Of a stretch of DNA of 64,000 nt, positions 9,214 to 18,133 are shown piece after piece. The stretch is taken from NCBI GenBank assembly GCA_965200095.1, contig OZ241350.1, positions 2,728,001 through 2,792,000 on the forward strand. The letters are read 5' to 3'. The notes beneath the pieces are model-generated. The model was not told where the DNA came from, did no database searches, and worked only from the letters and a program-made list of their open reading frames with translations. Each line of letters opens with the position of its first letter. Position 1 is the first letter of the stretch. This stretch comes from JANQOH01 sp965200095 (GTDB taxonomy: Bacteria; Pseudomonadota; Alphaproteobacteria; UBA7887). The position numbers and the translations under genes are program-made.

Positions 9214-9674
9214 GACATCTCCATGCGGACCGCCGCCGACAGCGCAGCCTGCGCCCCGTCCCACGGGGCAAGGACGCATCCGGCGATCCGCCACCGCCCG
9301 TCCGCCTGGCGCTGCATCGGGTAGCGAGCGAGCCACGCCTCGCCGTCGGCGTCGACAATGAGCACTCGCTGGACCGGCAGCGCGCCCGACTCGTCGAGTC
9401 TCCGGAAACTCACCTCGGCGGGCCGGTAGACGGGGCCGTAGGCGGCGCGGACCATGGCCGCGAAGGTCTCCGCATCGCCGAATTTCGCCTGGATTCCGGG
9501 CGCGGCGAGAGCGAACGCCGCAGCGGCGTCGTCGCGTTCGAAAGCGGCGATCTGCGCCTCGATGACGCTGCGAATGGCGCCGCGGTCGGAGTCGTCGAGC
9601 GCTTCGGCGACAGCCGGCAGGGCAAGCGGCGCGATCGACAGCAGCAGCGCGGCGAACGCCGCAGGACGCATCAT
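9210..9674 (-). CDS. secreted DUF4864-like protein
   Basis: The 154-residue product has a signal peptide (about residues 1-23, AFAALLLSIAPLALPAVAEA). A compact alpha+beta domain of the SnoaL/NTF2-like kind seen in DUF4864 follows: an N-terminal helix IRSVIEAQIAAFERDDAAAA, then strands ending in ADGRWRIAGCVL. No catalytic residues are obvious. It is probably periplasmic. Its start overlaps the OmpA-like gene's stop (ATGA at 9671-9674), and its stop overlaps the htpX start, so the three are likely co-translated. The function is unknown. Confidence 0.75.
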   Translation of the reverse strand: MMRPAAFAALLLSIAPLALPAVAEALDDSDRGAIRSVIEAQIAAFERDDAAAAFALAAPGIQAKFGDAETFAAMVRAAYGPVYRPAEVSFRRLDESGALPVQRVLIVDADGEAWLARYPMQRQADGRWRIAGCVLAPWDGAQAALSAAVRMEMS

Positions 9675-10768
9675 CGCGCGAACAGGCGCACTTCGCTCGC
9701 CGCGACTTCCGCGGAAGTGGTGAAGGAAAGGCGTATGCGCTCGGGCGGCAGGTTCATGGCGAGCAGGGTTTCCATCACCCGTTCGGCGTTGCGGCCGGCA
9801 GCCGCGGCGTTGCGTTGCGCCTCGGCGCTGTCGGCGGCGGCAGGCGCAACCGCGACCAGTTCGAAGCGCGCGTCCGGCCGGCGCCCGAGCGCCGCTGCCA
9901 CGGCCTCGTAAAGCGCGTCCTCATAGGCGATGTCGGGTCTCGCGAAGCGGATGGTGACCAGCGCCGGGACGCCTTCCGCGGCGACGCCGGCCGGCGGCGG
10001 GGGAACGGCCGACGGGGGAGGGAGGGCCGCAACGTCGGGGGGCGGCGCGAGGCCCGACGGCGGCGCTTGCGCATCGTCGAGCCAGGCGGCGTAGCGGTCG
10101 AAGGTGAGTTCGATTTCGGCAAGCAGGCGCTCGTTCTCGCCGATGACGCGCGCGACCCGGCTTTCGACGCCGGCGATCTCGCCCTGGTCGACGCCGAGGG
10201 CGGCGCGCACCGCACGCGCGGCCTTCGTCGATTCCACGAGATAGGCGGTCATGCCCCGGTTGACGGCGATGCGGTTGTTGAGCGCGCGCAGCCGCGCCGA
10301 ATAGGCGGCGGCGACATCCTTCAGCGCCCCGCGCGCCGCCCGCCACTGGCTCGCCAGGATGGGGTCGTCGGGAGGCATTCCGTTGCGGGTCCGCCCGTTC
10401 ACCGCGTCCACCGCCGCGACGTAGAGTTCGGCGGACTCGGCGGCGCCGTCGGCGAGGCTCTGCAACTCGCTGCGCTGGGCTTCGATCACCCCGGCGAGGC
10501 CCGCGAGCTCGTTTTCGAGTTCGGCCGCGCGCCGGCGCAGCAACGCCGTCGGCACACCCGAAAGCGGCGCAGGCGTGGCGTCGGGGACGGGCGATTCCGC
10601 GAACGCCGCCGCCGATCCGGCGTCGACGGCAGGGGCCGCAGGCGCGGCGGCCGCGGGAGGAGCGGGCGCGTCGGCGGCGCCCCCGGGGGCGCCGGGGTTG
10701 CCCAGCGCGCAGGCGCCGAGCGCCGCGATCATCGGACAGAGCGCGGCTCTCCGCATGTCGATCGTCAT
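9671..10768 (-). CDS. lipoprotein with coiled-coil middle and OmpA-like C-terminus
   Basis: The 365-residue product starts MTIDMRRAALCPM and carries a lipobox-like LGAC at about residues 17-20, so it is likely a lipoprotein. An Ala/Pro-rich linker is followed by a helical coiled-coil region (about 75-220, RRRAAELENELAGLAGVIEA) and a C-terminal OmpA/MotB-like domain (about 270-365) with the peptidoglycan-binding type helix RNAERVMETLLAMNLPPERI. The canonical NxxLSxxRA motif is only partly kept, so peptidoglycan binding is uncertain. It leads the group with the DUF4864 and htpX genes. Confidence 0.65.
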   Translation of the reverse strand: MTIDMRRAALCPMIAALGACALGNPGAPGGAADAPAPPAAAAPAAPAVDAGSAAAFAESPVPDATPAPLSGVPTALLRRRAAELENELAGLAGVIEAQRSELQSLADGAAESAELYVAAVDAVNGRTRNGMPPDDPILASQWRAARGALKDVAAAYSARLRALNNRIAVNRGMTAYLVESTKAARAVRAALGVDQGEIAGVESRVARVIGENERLLAEIELTFDRYAAWLDDAQAPPSGLAPPPDVAALPPPSAVPPPPAGVAAEGVPALVTIRFARPDIAYEDALYEAVAAALGRRPDARFELVAVAPAAADSAEAQRNAAAAGRNAERVMETLLAMNLPPERIRLSFTTSAEVAASEVRLFAR

Positions 10769-10907
10769 GACTGCACCCGCCCGCCCGCCGCGCCGAGCGC
10801 GGCCGGGTCCCCTGGTCGGCAAGCCGAAAACCGGCGCCGCGCCGGTCGCCACCATATGCCGGACGCGCCGCCGGCAACAAGGCGCTCGTCGGCGTTGCGG
10901 GTCGGCG

Positions 10908-11663
10908 TCATGCGAAGGTGCGCGCCATCCATCGGACTTCGCCGAGGATCGCGGCGTCCGCCGGCCACGATATCGGCGCATATTCGGGCGCCGGGTTATC
11001 GCTCAGCAACAGCCAGCCGTCGTCGCCCTTGCCGGCCCGCTTGACGACGAGTCCGTCGCCCGTCCGCAGGGCGTAAAGCCGGCCGGCGCGGCGGCGCCGG
11101 GACGCGCGGTCGATCAGAATCCGCGAACCGTCCGGCAAGGTGGGCTCCATCGACGCGCCGCGCACGCCGATGACGACGCATTGCGTGGGGTCGAGGCCGC
11201 GGCTTTCGAGCCAGTCGCGGCGGAACGCCAGCGCGCCGACGGCGCTTTCTTCCGTCGCTTCGGCGCCGCCGCCGGCGGCCGCCGCGACCTCCACCACCTC
11301 CACCTGCCGTGTGGCTTCGGGCATGGGAGGCTGCGGCCGCAACGCCATGTCCTCGCGCAGCAACGCGGTTTCGGCGCGGACGACGCTCTGCACCATGGCG
11401 CGAAGGGTGTGCGCTCCGCTCTCCGCCGGCGGCGGTTCGGAGGGTTCGGATTCCGGCGCGCAGATTTTCAATTCGAGGCCGAGCGCGGCGCAGATGTCGG
11501 CCGCCCGGTCGACCGAGGGCGCCTGTACGCGGTGGGGGTCGAGAAGCCCTCTCAAGGCCCAGGCGGGCAGGCCCCGGGCCCGCTCGAAACGCCGTGCGCC
11601 CATCGACGCATCGTCGAGAGCGGCGCGGACGCGCCCCCTGATCTGCGCGCTCAAGACCGTCAT
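10908..11663 (-). CDS. S24/LexA-like transcriptional regulator
   Basis: The 251-residue product has an N-terminal helical DNA-binding region (about residues 1-60; ICAALGLELKI ends it) and a C-terminal S24 peptidase-type domain. The nucleophile region is VRGASMEPTLPDGSRILID, with the Ser before Met as in the LexA/cI family. The Lys region is DGLVVKRA, the usual general base. Such proteins are phage-type or stress repressors that may self-cleave when RecA is activated. The ATG at 11663 is favoured because upstream sequence in the same frame is repeat-derived. It stands alone beside a 900-base repeat-rich region, so it may be a relic of an integrated element. Confidence 0.8.
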   Translation of the reverse strand: MTVLSAQIRGRVRAALDDASMGARRFERARGLPAWALRGLLDPHRVQAPSVDRAADICAALGLELKICAPESEPSEPPPAESGAHTLRAMVQSVVRAETALLREDMALRPQPPMPEATRQVEVVEVAAAAGGGAEATEESAVGALAFRRDWLESRGLDPTQCVVIGVRGASMEPTLPDGSRILIDRASRRRRAGRLYALRTGDGLVVKRAGKGDDGWLLLSDNPAPEYAPISWPADAAILGEVRWMARTFA

Positions 11664-11877
11664 GTGCGCAATGTAGCACGGAAACGACAGCACGGAAGCG
11701 CAATCGGCCCTTCTCGTTATGGCGATGGAGAAGGCGCCCGGGAGCGGACCGTCCGCCGGCGTCGTCGTCGTCGCGCTTCGCGCGTTCGCTGGATGGTTAT
11801 TGTCTTTCGCAACGCCGATTCTTCGGCGATCCGGCCGTCGTAACGAGAACCGTCCGATTTCTTCGCACGCTCGTATC

Positions 11878-11891
11878 GGGGGGGGGGGGGG
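11878..11891. repeat. 14-base poly-G tract inside a small inverted repeat
   Basis: A run of 14 G is bounded by CTCGTATCG on the left and CGATAACGAG on the right, which are near-inverted copies of each other. The tract could vary in length by slippage, or its length may be an assembly error. Confidence 0.6.
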
Positions 11892-11987
11892 CGATAACGA
11901 GAACCGCTGTTGTCTGTCAGGGCTCGAAGCTATTCGTTTGGCGTCTGTCCGTCGGGCGGCAGGGTCGGAAGGCGCCGGCTCCTCCGT

Positions 11988-12007
11988 GTCTCGCATGTGT
12001 CCGAACC
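11988..12007 (-). repeat. solo copy of the IS481-type terminal sequence
   Basis: On the minus strand this reads GGTTCGGACACATGCGAGAC, differing at one position from the left end of the IS481 element at 49103. No transposase is attached. Confidence 0.6.
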
Positions 12008-12133
12008 GGGTCGCGTCCCACGCTCTCTCGACGTCATGGGCCCACTGCCCGACAGCGATCCTTTCCGCCTCGAAATCGGGGGGTGTAATCCGCATCGAGC
12101 ACTTGCCGTCGAACCGCCCGCCGTTCGACTCGT

Positions 12134-12300
12134 GACCTCTGCACAAGGCCCGGGGTTTTTTCGGGGTCCGGTCGCGGGCGGTTGCCTGTTCGGCTCGACT
12201 TCCGGCGGCAGCGCGAGGCGTCGACGGGATGACCGGGCGCCTCGATTCGATCCGGCTTGCCGTTGTCCGGACATGTTCGTTTCGCGAAAGAGCGTGCGAG
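12134..12300. repeat. repeat B copy 1
   Basis: About 170 bases beginning GACCTCTGCACAAGGCCCGG and ending in GCGAAAGAGCGTGCGAGG match 47176-47360 along their length with scattered changes and small indels. It carries no gene and no transposase. It directly precedes repeat A copy 1, so the two form a composite unit. Confidence 0.75.
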
Positions 12301-12377
12301 GAAATCGAAAGGCTCCGCTAATCCTCGTCATTCCCGCGAAAGAGCATATGAAAAAATCGGACGGCCTTACAAATACT

Positions 12378-12493
12378 CGTCATTCCCGCGAAAGCGGGAA
12401 TCCGGACGCGGTCGTCCGCAATGTCGGCCCGGTTTTTCTTACGGAAACGCCGCAAGCAGATTCCCGCTTTCGCGGGAATGACGAAGAGTAGTA
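12378..12493. repeat. repeat A copy 1 (palindromic)
   Basis: The unit has two inward-facing palindromic arms, ATTCCCGCGAAAGCGGGAAT at about 12381-12400 and its partner at about 12460-12479. A core related to CGTCCGCAAT...CTTACGGAA lies between them. Other copies lie at 36027, 37755 and 50248. It looks like a non-coding MITE or REP-like element. Confidence 0.75.
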
Positions 12494-12593
12494 GCGTCTC
12501 TCGCCTCGCTCTTCGCTGCGCCGGGGTGTCCGGCCGACGGATCGCCCGGCGGCCGACCCCGGCGCTTCTGCGGAAACTGCACGAATCCCGCTC

Positions 12594-14822
12594 CTAGGGC
12601 GCTACGGCGGCGAAGCGGTTGTTCTTCGGGAAACCGTGCGGCGCCGCGCGGCCGCCGCCGCCGCGCTTGCCGGTCCAGCGCTCCAGGTCGGTCAGGGTGC
12701 GCGTCCGCGCGCCCTGGCGCCACGACAGGCCCTCGGCAGACGCGAACACCGTCGCGTCGGACAGGCCGCCCTCGCCGTAGCGTTGCAGTCGCACGCCGCG
12801 CCCGCGGCTCATGACCGGCAATTCGTCGAGCGGGAAGATCAGAAGCTTGCGGTTGTCGCCGACGACCGCCACGCGGTCGCCATCGGCGGGCGCGCAGACG
12901 CGGGCCCGTGCCGGCGGCGCAAGGTTGAGCGCCTGGCGTCCGCCGCGGGTCCGCGCGGCCGTCTCTTCTTCCCCGACGACGAAGCCGCGCCCGTCATCGG
13001 CGGCGACGAGAAGCCGGCGGCGCGGGTCGTGAACCAGCAGCGCCGCCGCATCGTCGCCATTGCCGAGCTCGATCATGAGCCTGAGCGGCTCGCCGAAGCC
13101 GCGCCCGCCCGGCAGACGCTCGCAGTCCAGTGTGTAGAAGCGCCCGTTGGTCGCGAAGACCAGAAGCTTGTCGGTGGACCAGGCGCGCAGACGCCAGCGC
13201 TGGCGGTCGCCCTCCTTGAACCGGACCTCGGCGTCGTCGGCGAGATGGCCGCGCACGGCGCGGATCCATCCCATCTGCGAACACAGCACGGTGACGGGTT
13301 CGCGCTCCGCCAGGACCTCGGGCGGCGGGGGCGCGGCCGCGGGCGCCGCCCCGATCTCGGTCCGCCGCCGCCCCTGGGGAGTCTTCTTGCCGAAGCGGGC
13401 GCGGATGTCCTCGATCTCCGCTGCCACGGCGCGCCACTGCGCGTCGTCGCTGTCGACAAGCGCCTCGAGACTGTCGCGCTCCCCGGTCAGCGCCTCGATC
13501 TCGCGGCGGATCTCCATTTCCTCAAGTTTGCGCAGGTTGCGCAGCCGCATGTTCAGAATCGCCTCGGCCTGGACATCCGTCAGTTCCCAGCGGGCGGTCA
13601 TGACCGCCTTCGGGTCGTCCTCCTCGCGGATGATGCGAATGACCTCGTCGAGATTGACATAGGCGACGAGATGGCCGCCGAGGACTTCCAGGCGCCGGGC
13701 GATGCGTTCGAGGCGATGGCGGGACCGCCGTTGCAGGACATCGCGGCGATGGTCGAGGAACGCCTGCAAGGCGTCGCGGAGCGACATCACCCGCGGGCGG
13801 TTGCGCGCATCCAGCACGTTGAGGTTGAGGGGGATGCGGGTTTCGAGTTCGGTGGCGCGGAACAGGGATTCCATCAGCGCCGCGGCGTCCACGCCGCGCG
13901 ACCGGGGGACGAGAACGACGCGCACATCCTCGGCCGACTCGTCGATGGCGTCGGCGAGCCCGGGCAGTTTCTTCGCCGCCAGCAGGTCGCCGATCTTCTC
14001 CATGAGGCGCGCCTTGGGGACCTGCCACGGCAGTTCGTCGACGACGATCCGATACTGGCCGCGGGCGAGGGTCTCGACGCGCCAGCGCGCGCGCAGCCGG
14101 AACGACCCGCGCCCGGCGGAGTAGGCCTCGACGACCGACTCGTGCGGTTCGACGAGCACCCCTCCCGTCGGGAAGTCCGGCCCCGGAATTTTCGCGACCA
14201 GGGTTTCGGTCCGCGCCGCAGGCGCCCCGACGAGATGGAGCAGGGCGTCGCACAATTCGTGCGCGTTGTGCGGCGGGATCGCGCAGGCCATGCCCACGGC
14301 GATGCCGCTCGCGCCGTTGGCGAGCAGATTGGGAAACGCCGCCGGCAACACGACGGGCTCGCTTTCCGACCCGTCGTAATTGTCGCGGAAATCGACCGTC
14401 CCGCGGTCGATGTCGGCAAGCAGCGCCTCGGCGACGGGGGTAAGCCGCGCCTCGGTATAGCGCATGGCGGCGGCGCGGTCGCCGTCGATATTGCCGAAAT
14501 TGCCCTGTCCGTCGACCAGCGGATACCGCACCGCGAAGCCCTGGGCGAGGCGCACCATCGCGTCGTAGACCGCGGCTTCGCCGTGGGGGTGGAATTTGCC
14601 GATGACGTCGCCGACCACGCGGGCGCATTTCTTGAACCCGCCGTCGGCGTCGAGGCGCAAGGCGCGCATCGCGTAGAGCAGACGCCGGTGCACCGGCTTG
14701 AGGCCGTCGCGCACATCGGGCAGCGAACGCGACGTGATGGTCGACAGCGCATAGGACAGGTAACGCTCGCTGAGACTGTCGGCGAGCGGCACCGGAACGA
14801 TGCGGGTCGAAATTTCGGACAT
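12594..14822 (-). CDS. parC: DNA topoisomerase IV subunit A
   Basis: The 742-residue subunit breaks and rejoins DNA to unlink daughter chromosomes, working with ParE. The winged-helix core with PDVRDGLKPVHRRLLYAM leads to the catalytic Tyr122 in RYTEARLT. The coiled tower and exit gate follow, and a C-terminal beta-pinwheel of degenerate repeats (about 490-740) ends the protein. The lack of a GyrA box and the length fit ParC rather than GyrA. In the quinolone-determining region the usual Ser is Ala83 (HPHGEAAVYD). It is the last gene of the long minus-strand housekeeping run. Confidence 0.93.
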   Translation of the reverse strand: MSEISTRIVPVPLADSLSERYLSYALSTITSRSLPDVRDGLKPVHRRLLYAMRALRLDADGGFKKCARVVGDVIGKFHPHGEAAVYDAMVRLAQGFAVRYPLVDGQGNFGNIDGDRAAAMRYTEARLTPVAEALLADIDRGTVDFRDNYDGSESEPVVLPAAFPNLLANGASGIAVGMACAIPPHNAHELCDALLHLVGAPAARTETLVAKIPGPDFPTGGVLVEPHESVVEAYSAGRGSFRLRARWRVETLARGQYRIVVDELPWQVPKARLMEKIGDLLAAKKLPGLADAIDESAEDVRVVLVPRSRGVDAAALMESLFRATELETRIPLNLNVLDARNRPRVMSLRDALQAFLDHRRDVLQRRSRHRLERIARRLEVLGGHLVAYVNLDEVIRIIREEDDPKAVMTARWELTDVQAEAILNMRLRNLRKLEEMEIRREIEALTGERDSLEALVDSDDAQWRAVAAEIEDIRARFGKKTPQGRRRTEIGAAPAAAPPPPEVLAEREPVTVLCSQMGWIRAVRGHLADDAEVRFKEGDRQRWRLRAWSTDKLLVFATNGRFYTLDCERLPGGRGFGEPLRLMIELGNGDDAAALLVHDPRRRLLVAADDGRGFVVGEEETAARTRGGRQALNLAPPARARVCAPADGDRVAVVGDNRKLLIFPLDELPVMSRGRGVRLQRYGEGGLSDATVFASAEGLSWRQGARTRTLTDLERWTGKRGGGGRAAPHGFPKNNRFAAVAP

Positions 14823-14892
14823 GAACGCTACGGGTAGCAGTTATCGGCGTCTATATCTACCGGATATGGAAAACTTCGCGACGCCCTCGACG

Positions 14893-15651
14893 TTACCTGC
14901 GCCGGACGCCGGGCGCGCGGTCGTCGCATCGGGCGAGCCGGCGCGCGAGGCGGGCGCGGGCGGGGGGCAGCGCGGCGCCGGCGAGAGCGTGGCGGCCGAG
15001 GAAATGCTCCGTCAGCCGCAGCCCCGCGAGCACCGACGCGATATCCGGCGCGCCGCCGCGGGCCGCCAGAAAGCCGGGAAGCGGCAGCAGGCGCCCGGCG
15101 AAGGGCGCGCCGGCCGCCTCCGAAACCGCGCGGCCCGTCCGCGGCGAGACCCAGCGCAGGTCGTCGCGCGAACCGGTCGCCGCGCAGCGCTCCAAGTCGA
15201 GCGCGAAACCGAGCTCCGCAAGCAGCCCGACCTCCCACGCGACATAGGCCGCGGCCCAGATTTCGGTTTCGGCGCCGGGCGCTTCCAGCGCGTCGAGCAG
15301 GGCGGCCAGCCCCCGGAACAACGCCGGATGCGGCGCGCCCTCGGGCAACAGCGCGTCGCACATTGCGCATGCTCCGCTCAGCGCCGCCAGCCGGCCCGGG
15401 TCGTCGAACAGCAGGGCGGCGCCGGCGCGCAGCGGTTCCCCCGCCAACCTCCCCAGATGTTCGGCGAGGCGCCCGCGCCAGCGGCAGCGCACCCGGTTGC
15501 CGGGCTGCCACAGCCCGCGCCGGCGCTTGCCGGACCCGCCCGGAACGAGGCCCGCACGGCGGCCCCGCTCGCGGGTGAGGACATGCGCGATCAGCGCAGA
15601 CTCGCCGTGCCGGCGCGCCGACAGGACGATGGCGTCGTCGTCCCATTCCAC
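14893..15651 (-). CDS. recO: DNA repair protein RecO
   Basis: The 252-residue protein helps load RecA at single-strand gaps in the RecFOR pathway. It shows the N-terminal OB-fold (MEWDDDAIVLSARRHGES, about residues 1-80) and the helical C-terminal domain. The cysteines of the classical zinc site are reduced. Sequence is biased towards Ala, Arg and Gly like its neighbours. It follows era by 63 bases, a common alphaproteobacterial order (rnc-era-recO), and is followed by parC. Confidence 0.88.
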   Translation of the reverse strand: MEWDDDAIVLSARRHGESALIAHVLTRERGRRAGLVPGGSGKRRRGLWQPGNRVRCRWRGRLAEHLGRLAGEPLRAGAALLFDDPGRLAALSGACAMCDALLPEGAPHPALFRGLAALLDALEAPGAETEIWAAAYVAWEVGLLAELGFALDLERCAATGSRDDLRWVSPRTGRAVSEAAGAPFAGRLLPLPGFLAARGGAPDIASVLAGLRLTEHFLGRHALAGAALPPARARLARRLARCDDRAPGVRRR

Positions 15652-15714
15652 CGCCGCGCTCAGACCCGCCCGACGGCCGCCGGCGCCTCGCCCCGGCCAT
15701 CGGACGCGGGACGG

Positions 15715-16662
15715 TCAGACATGGTAGTCGAGACCGAGATCGCGGAAGCGTTCGGGGTCTTCCGGCCAGTTGCCGCGCACCTTCACGCGAAGGAAAAGGT
15801 GAACCGGCCGGTCGAACAGTTCCCGCAATTCGGCGCGGGCGCGCGTGCCGATCTCCCGGATGCGCCGCCCCCCCTTGCCGAGCACGATGGGCTTCTGGCT
15901 GGCGCGGCGGACGTGGATCGCCTGGTCGATGCGCACGCCGCCGTCTTCCCGCTCGGTCCAGGTTTCGGTTTCCACCGCCGCCGCATAGGGAAGTTCGCGG
16001 TGCAGCTGAAGGAATATCTGCTCGCGGGTGATTTCCGCCGCAAGCAGGCGTTGCGGCATGTCCGCCGCCCGGTCGGCCGGATAATGCCATTGCCCGGCGG
16101 GCATGACGGCGGCGAGGGCGTCGCGCAGTTGCCCCACGCCGTCGCCGGTCAGCGCGGAGATCATGAAGGTGTCGGCGACGAGGGCGGCGCCGGCGGCGTC
16201 GCGGAAGGCGGCGAAGGCGGCGGCCAGCCCCAGCAGGCCGCGGCGGTCGATGAGGTCGATCTTGTTCAGCACGACCGTCACGGGCCGCCGCATCGCCGCG
16301 GCGCCGTCGACGACGAGCCGCGTCCTGTCGTCGATGCCGCGCCGCGAATCGACCACCAGCGCCATCGCGTCGGCGCCCCGCGCGCCCTCCCAGGCGGCGC
16401 GCACCATCGCGCGGTCGAAGCGGCTCCGCGGCGCGAACACGCCCGGGGTGTCCACGAACACGATCTGCGCCGGACCGCAGACGGCGATGCCGAGCACCCG
16501 GTTGCGGGTGGTTTGCGGTTTCGGGGTGACGATGGAGACCTTGGTTCCGACCAGGCGGTTGAGGAGCGTGGACTTTCCGGCGTTGGGCGCGCCGAGGAGG
16601 GCGACGAAACCGCAGCGCCTCGCCTCTCCGCCGGCGGGCGGGGCGAGGTCAGGCGCCGCCAT
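15715..16662 (-). CDS. era: GTPase Era
   Basis: The 315-residue GTPase checks maturation of 16S rRNA and 30S assembly. GTPase motifs are G1 GAPNAGKS (residues 24-31), G2 KPQTTRN, G3 DTPG and G4 NKID. The C-terminal KH domain carries GKGGRRIREIG at about residues 250-260. The start lies 14 bases inside the end of rnc, so the two are translationally coupled. Confidence 0.95.
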   Translation of the reverse strand: MAAPDLAPPAGGEARRCGFVALLGAPNAGKSTLLNRLVGTKVSIVTPKPQTTRNRVLGIAVCGPAQIVFVDTPGVFAPRSRFDRAMVRAAWEGARGADAMALVVDSRRGIDDRTRLVVDGAAAMRRPVTVVLNKIDLIDRRGLLGLAAAFAAFRDAAGAALVADTFMISALTGDGVGQLRDALAAVMPAGQWHYPADRAADMPQRLLAAEITREQIFLQLHRELPYAAAVETETWTEREDGGVRIDQAIHVRRASQKPIVLGKGGRRIREIGTRARAELRELFDRPVHLFLRVKVRGNWPEDPERFRDLGLDYHV

Positions 16663-17368
16663 CGCCGCGCGGGGCGCCGCCCTGCGCGATCCGCTCGAGC
16701 ATCCGCGCCGCCGCGGCGGTTTCGGCGCGGCGCTTCCCGGCCCCCTCGGACTCGGCGGCGCCGTGGCCCGGGACTTCCACCGACATGCGGAAGACAGGGC
16801 GATGGTCCGGACCGCCCACCGACACCGTGCGATATGCGGGGACTCCGAGACCGCGCGCTTGCGTCCATTCCTGCAAGGCGCTCTTGGGGTCCACCGGCGG
16901 AGAGTTCTGCGCGGCGATGCGTCCCGCCCAATGACGGGCGACGAACGCCGCCGCCGCCTCCAGCCCGCCGTCGAGCCAGAGCGCGCCGATCAACGCTTCG
17001 CAGGCGTCGGCGAGGTTGGCGGGGTTGTCGCGTCCGCCGCTGCGCGCTTCCGACGGGTTCATGACGAGATGGGCGCCGAGGTCTATCTCGCGGGCGACCC
17101 CGGCCAGGGTTTCCCTGCTGACCAGCACCGCGAGGCGCCGCGCCAGGGCGCCTTCGTCTTCGGTCGCGTGCGCCGCCATCAGGAGATCGGCGACGACCAG
17201 GCCGAGCACGCGGTCGCCGAGGAACTCCAGGCGCTGATTGTCGACAGCGGCCCCGGCGCTGGGGTGGGTGAGCGCCTCGGCGAGCCGCGCCGGCGAACGG
17301 AACGAAACGCCGAGCGCGTCGGCGACGGTCGGCGCGTCGCCGGGCCGGGGCGCGGGTTCGCCGCTCAC
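16649..17368 (-). CDS. rnc: ribonuclease III
   Basis: The 239-residue double-strand RNase processes rRNA precursors and structured mRNAs. The nuclease signature NQRLEFLGDRVLGL is at residues 44-57, and the second acidic cluster is in ADACEALIGALWLDGG. A double-stranded RNA-binding domain occupies about residues 155-225. I chose the GTG at 17368 because it forms a GTGA overlap with the lepB stop; an ATG at 17398 would extend into lepB and add unconserved residues. Confidence 0.93.
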   Translation of the reverse strand: MSGEPAPRPGDAPTVADALGVSFRSPARLAEALTHPSAGAAVDNQRLEFLGDRVLGLVVADLLMAAHATEDEGALARRLAVLVSRETLAGVAREIDLGAHLVMNPSEARSGGRDNPANLADACEALIGALWLDGGLEAAAAFVARHWAGRIAAQNSPPVDPKSALQEWTQARGLGVPAYRTVSVGGPDHRPVFRMSVEVPGHGAAESEGAGKRRAETAAAARMLERIAQGGAPRGDGGA

Positions 17369-18126
17369 AGCCCGTCGAAGAAGCGGCCGAGCCGCCAATT
17401 CCAGAACTCCCAGAACCGCCCGTCCACGGAGATGAACAGCATTTCGGCCCGTCCGATCAGGTTCTCCATGGGGATGTAGCGGACCTCCGGCACGCGGCTG
17501 TCCCGGGAGTTGTCGCGGTTGTCGCCCATCGCGAACACGTGCCCCGGGGGAACGACATAGACTTCGGTATCGTCCCAGCGCCCGCGCTCGGTGACATCGA
17601 GCACCCGGTAGCTGACGCCGTTCGGAAGGGTCTCGATATATTGCCGCGCCGCATAACGGCGGTTGCGCTTGTCGACATAGAGATAATCGTCGATGCGCCG
17701 GCGTTCGACCGCCTTGCCGTCGATGTGGAGGACCCCGCCCTGCATGTAAATGCGGTCTCCGGGCAGTCCGATAATGCGCTTGATGTAGTCGACGCTGTCA
17801 TCGGTCGGCTTGCGGAAGACCGCTATGTCGCCGCGTTCGGGCGGGTCGAACCACAACCGGCCCTCCGCCGGCCCGAGGCCGAAGGGAACGGAAAATTTTC
17901 CGTAGCCGTAGGACGCCTTGGAGACGAACAGGAAGTCTCCGATCAGCAGGGTCGGAACCATCGAGCCGGACGGGATATGAAACGGCTCGTAGGCAAAACT
18001 GCGCACCGCGACGGCGATGGTGATGGCCCAGGCGACGGTTTTGAACGTATCCCACCATCCGGACAGCCATGATCGCGCCCGGGCGCGCGCCCGCGCCGCG
18101 CGACCGCCGGGGTCGTTCATGTTCAT
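17365..18126 (-). CDS. lepB: signal peptidase I
   Basis: The 253-residue inner-membrane protease removes signal peptides from exported proteins. One N-terminal membrane segment (about residues 25-46) is followed by the catalytic Ser55 in IPSGSMVPTL and Lys116 in DYIKRIIGLPGD. The later boxes GHVFAMGDNRDNSRDSR are intact. It lies between acpS and rnc, with a four-base overlap to rnc. Confidence 0.95.
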   Translation of the reverse strand: MNMNDPGGRAARARARARSWLSGWWDTFKTVAWAITIAVAVRSFAYEPFHIPSGSMVPTLLIGDFLFVSKASYGYGKFSVPFGLGPAEGRLWFDPPERGDIAVFRKPTDDSVDYIKRIIGLPGDRIYMQGGVLHIDGKAVERRRIDDYLYVDKRNRRYAARQYIETLPNGVSYRVLDVTERGRWDDTEVYVVPPGHVFAMGDNRDNSRDSRVPEVRYIPMENLIGRAEMLFISVDGRFWEFWNWRLGRFFDGL

Positions 18127-18133
18127 GGCGCGC

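Larger units (their letters stand above)
11664..12593. other. 930-base repeat-rich intergenic region
   Basis: No gene is supported here. The stretch contains an element with inverted ends (TTCTCGTTATGGCGATGG at 11716-11735 and CGTAACGAGAACC at about 11838-11850). It also holds a 14-G run, a solo IS481-type end, one copy of repeat B and one of repeat A. All longer open frames here are made of these repeats. Confidence 0.7.

Noticed and set aside
11930..12331. Open frame of 133 codons on the minus strand
   Set aside because: It runs entirely through repeat B, the IS481-type end and Arg-rich composition. No conserved motif is present.
12330..12493. Possible CRISPR-like array from repeated palindromic sequence
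   Set aside because: The repeats are spaced irregularly, their flanks are also similar among copies, and no cas genes are near. They fit a dispersed palindromic element instead.
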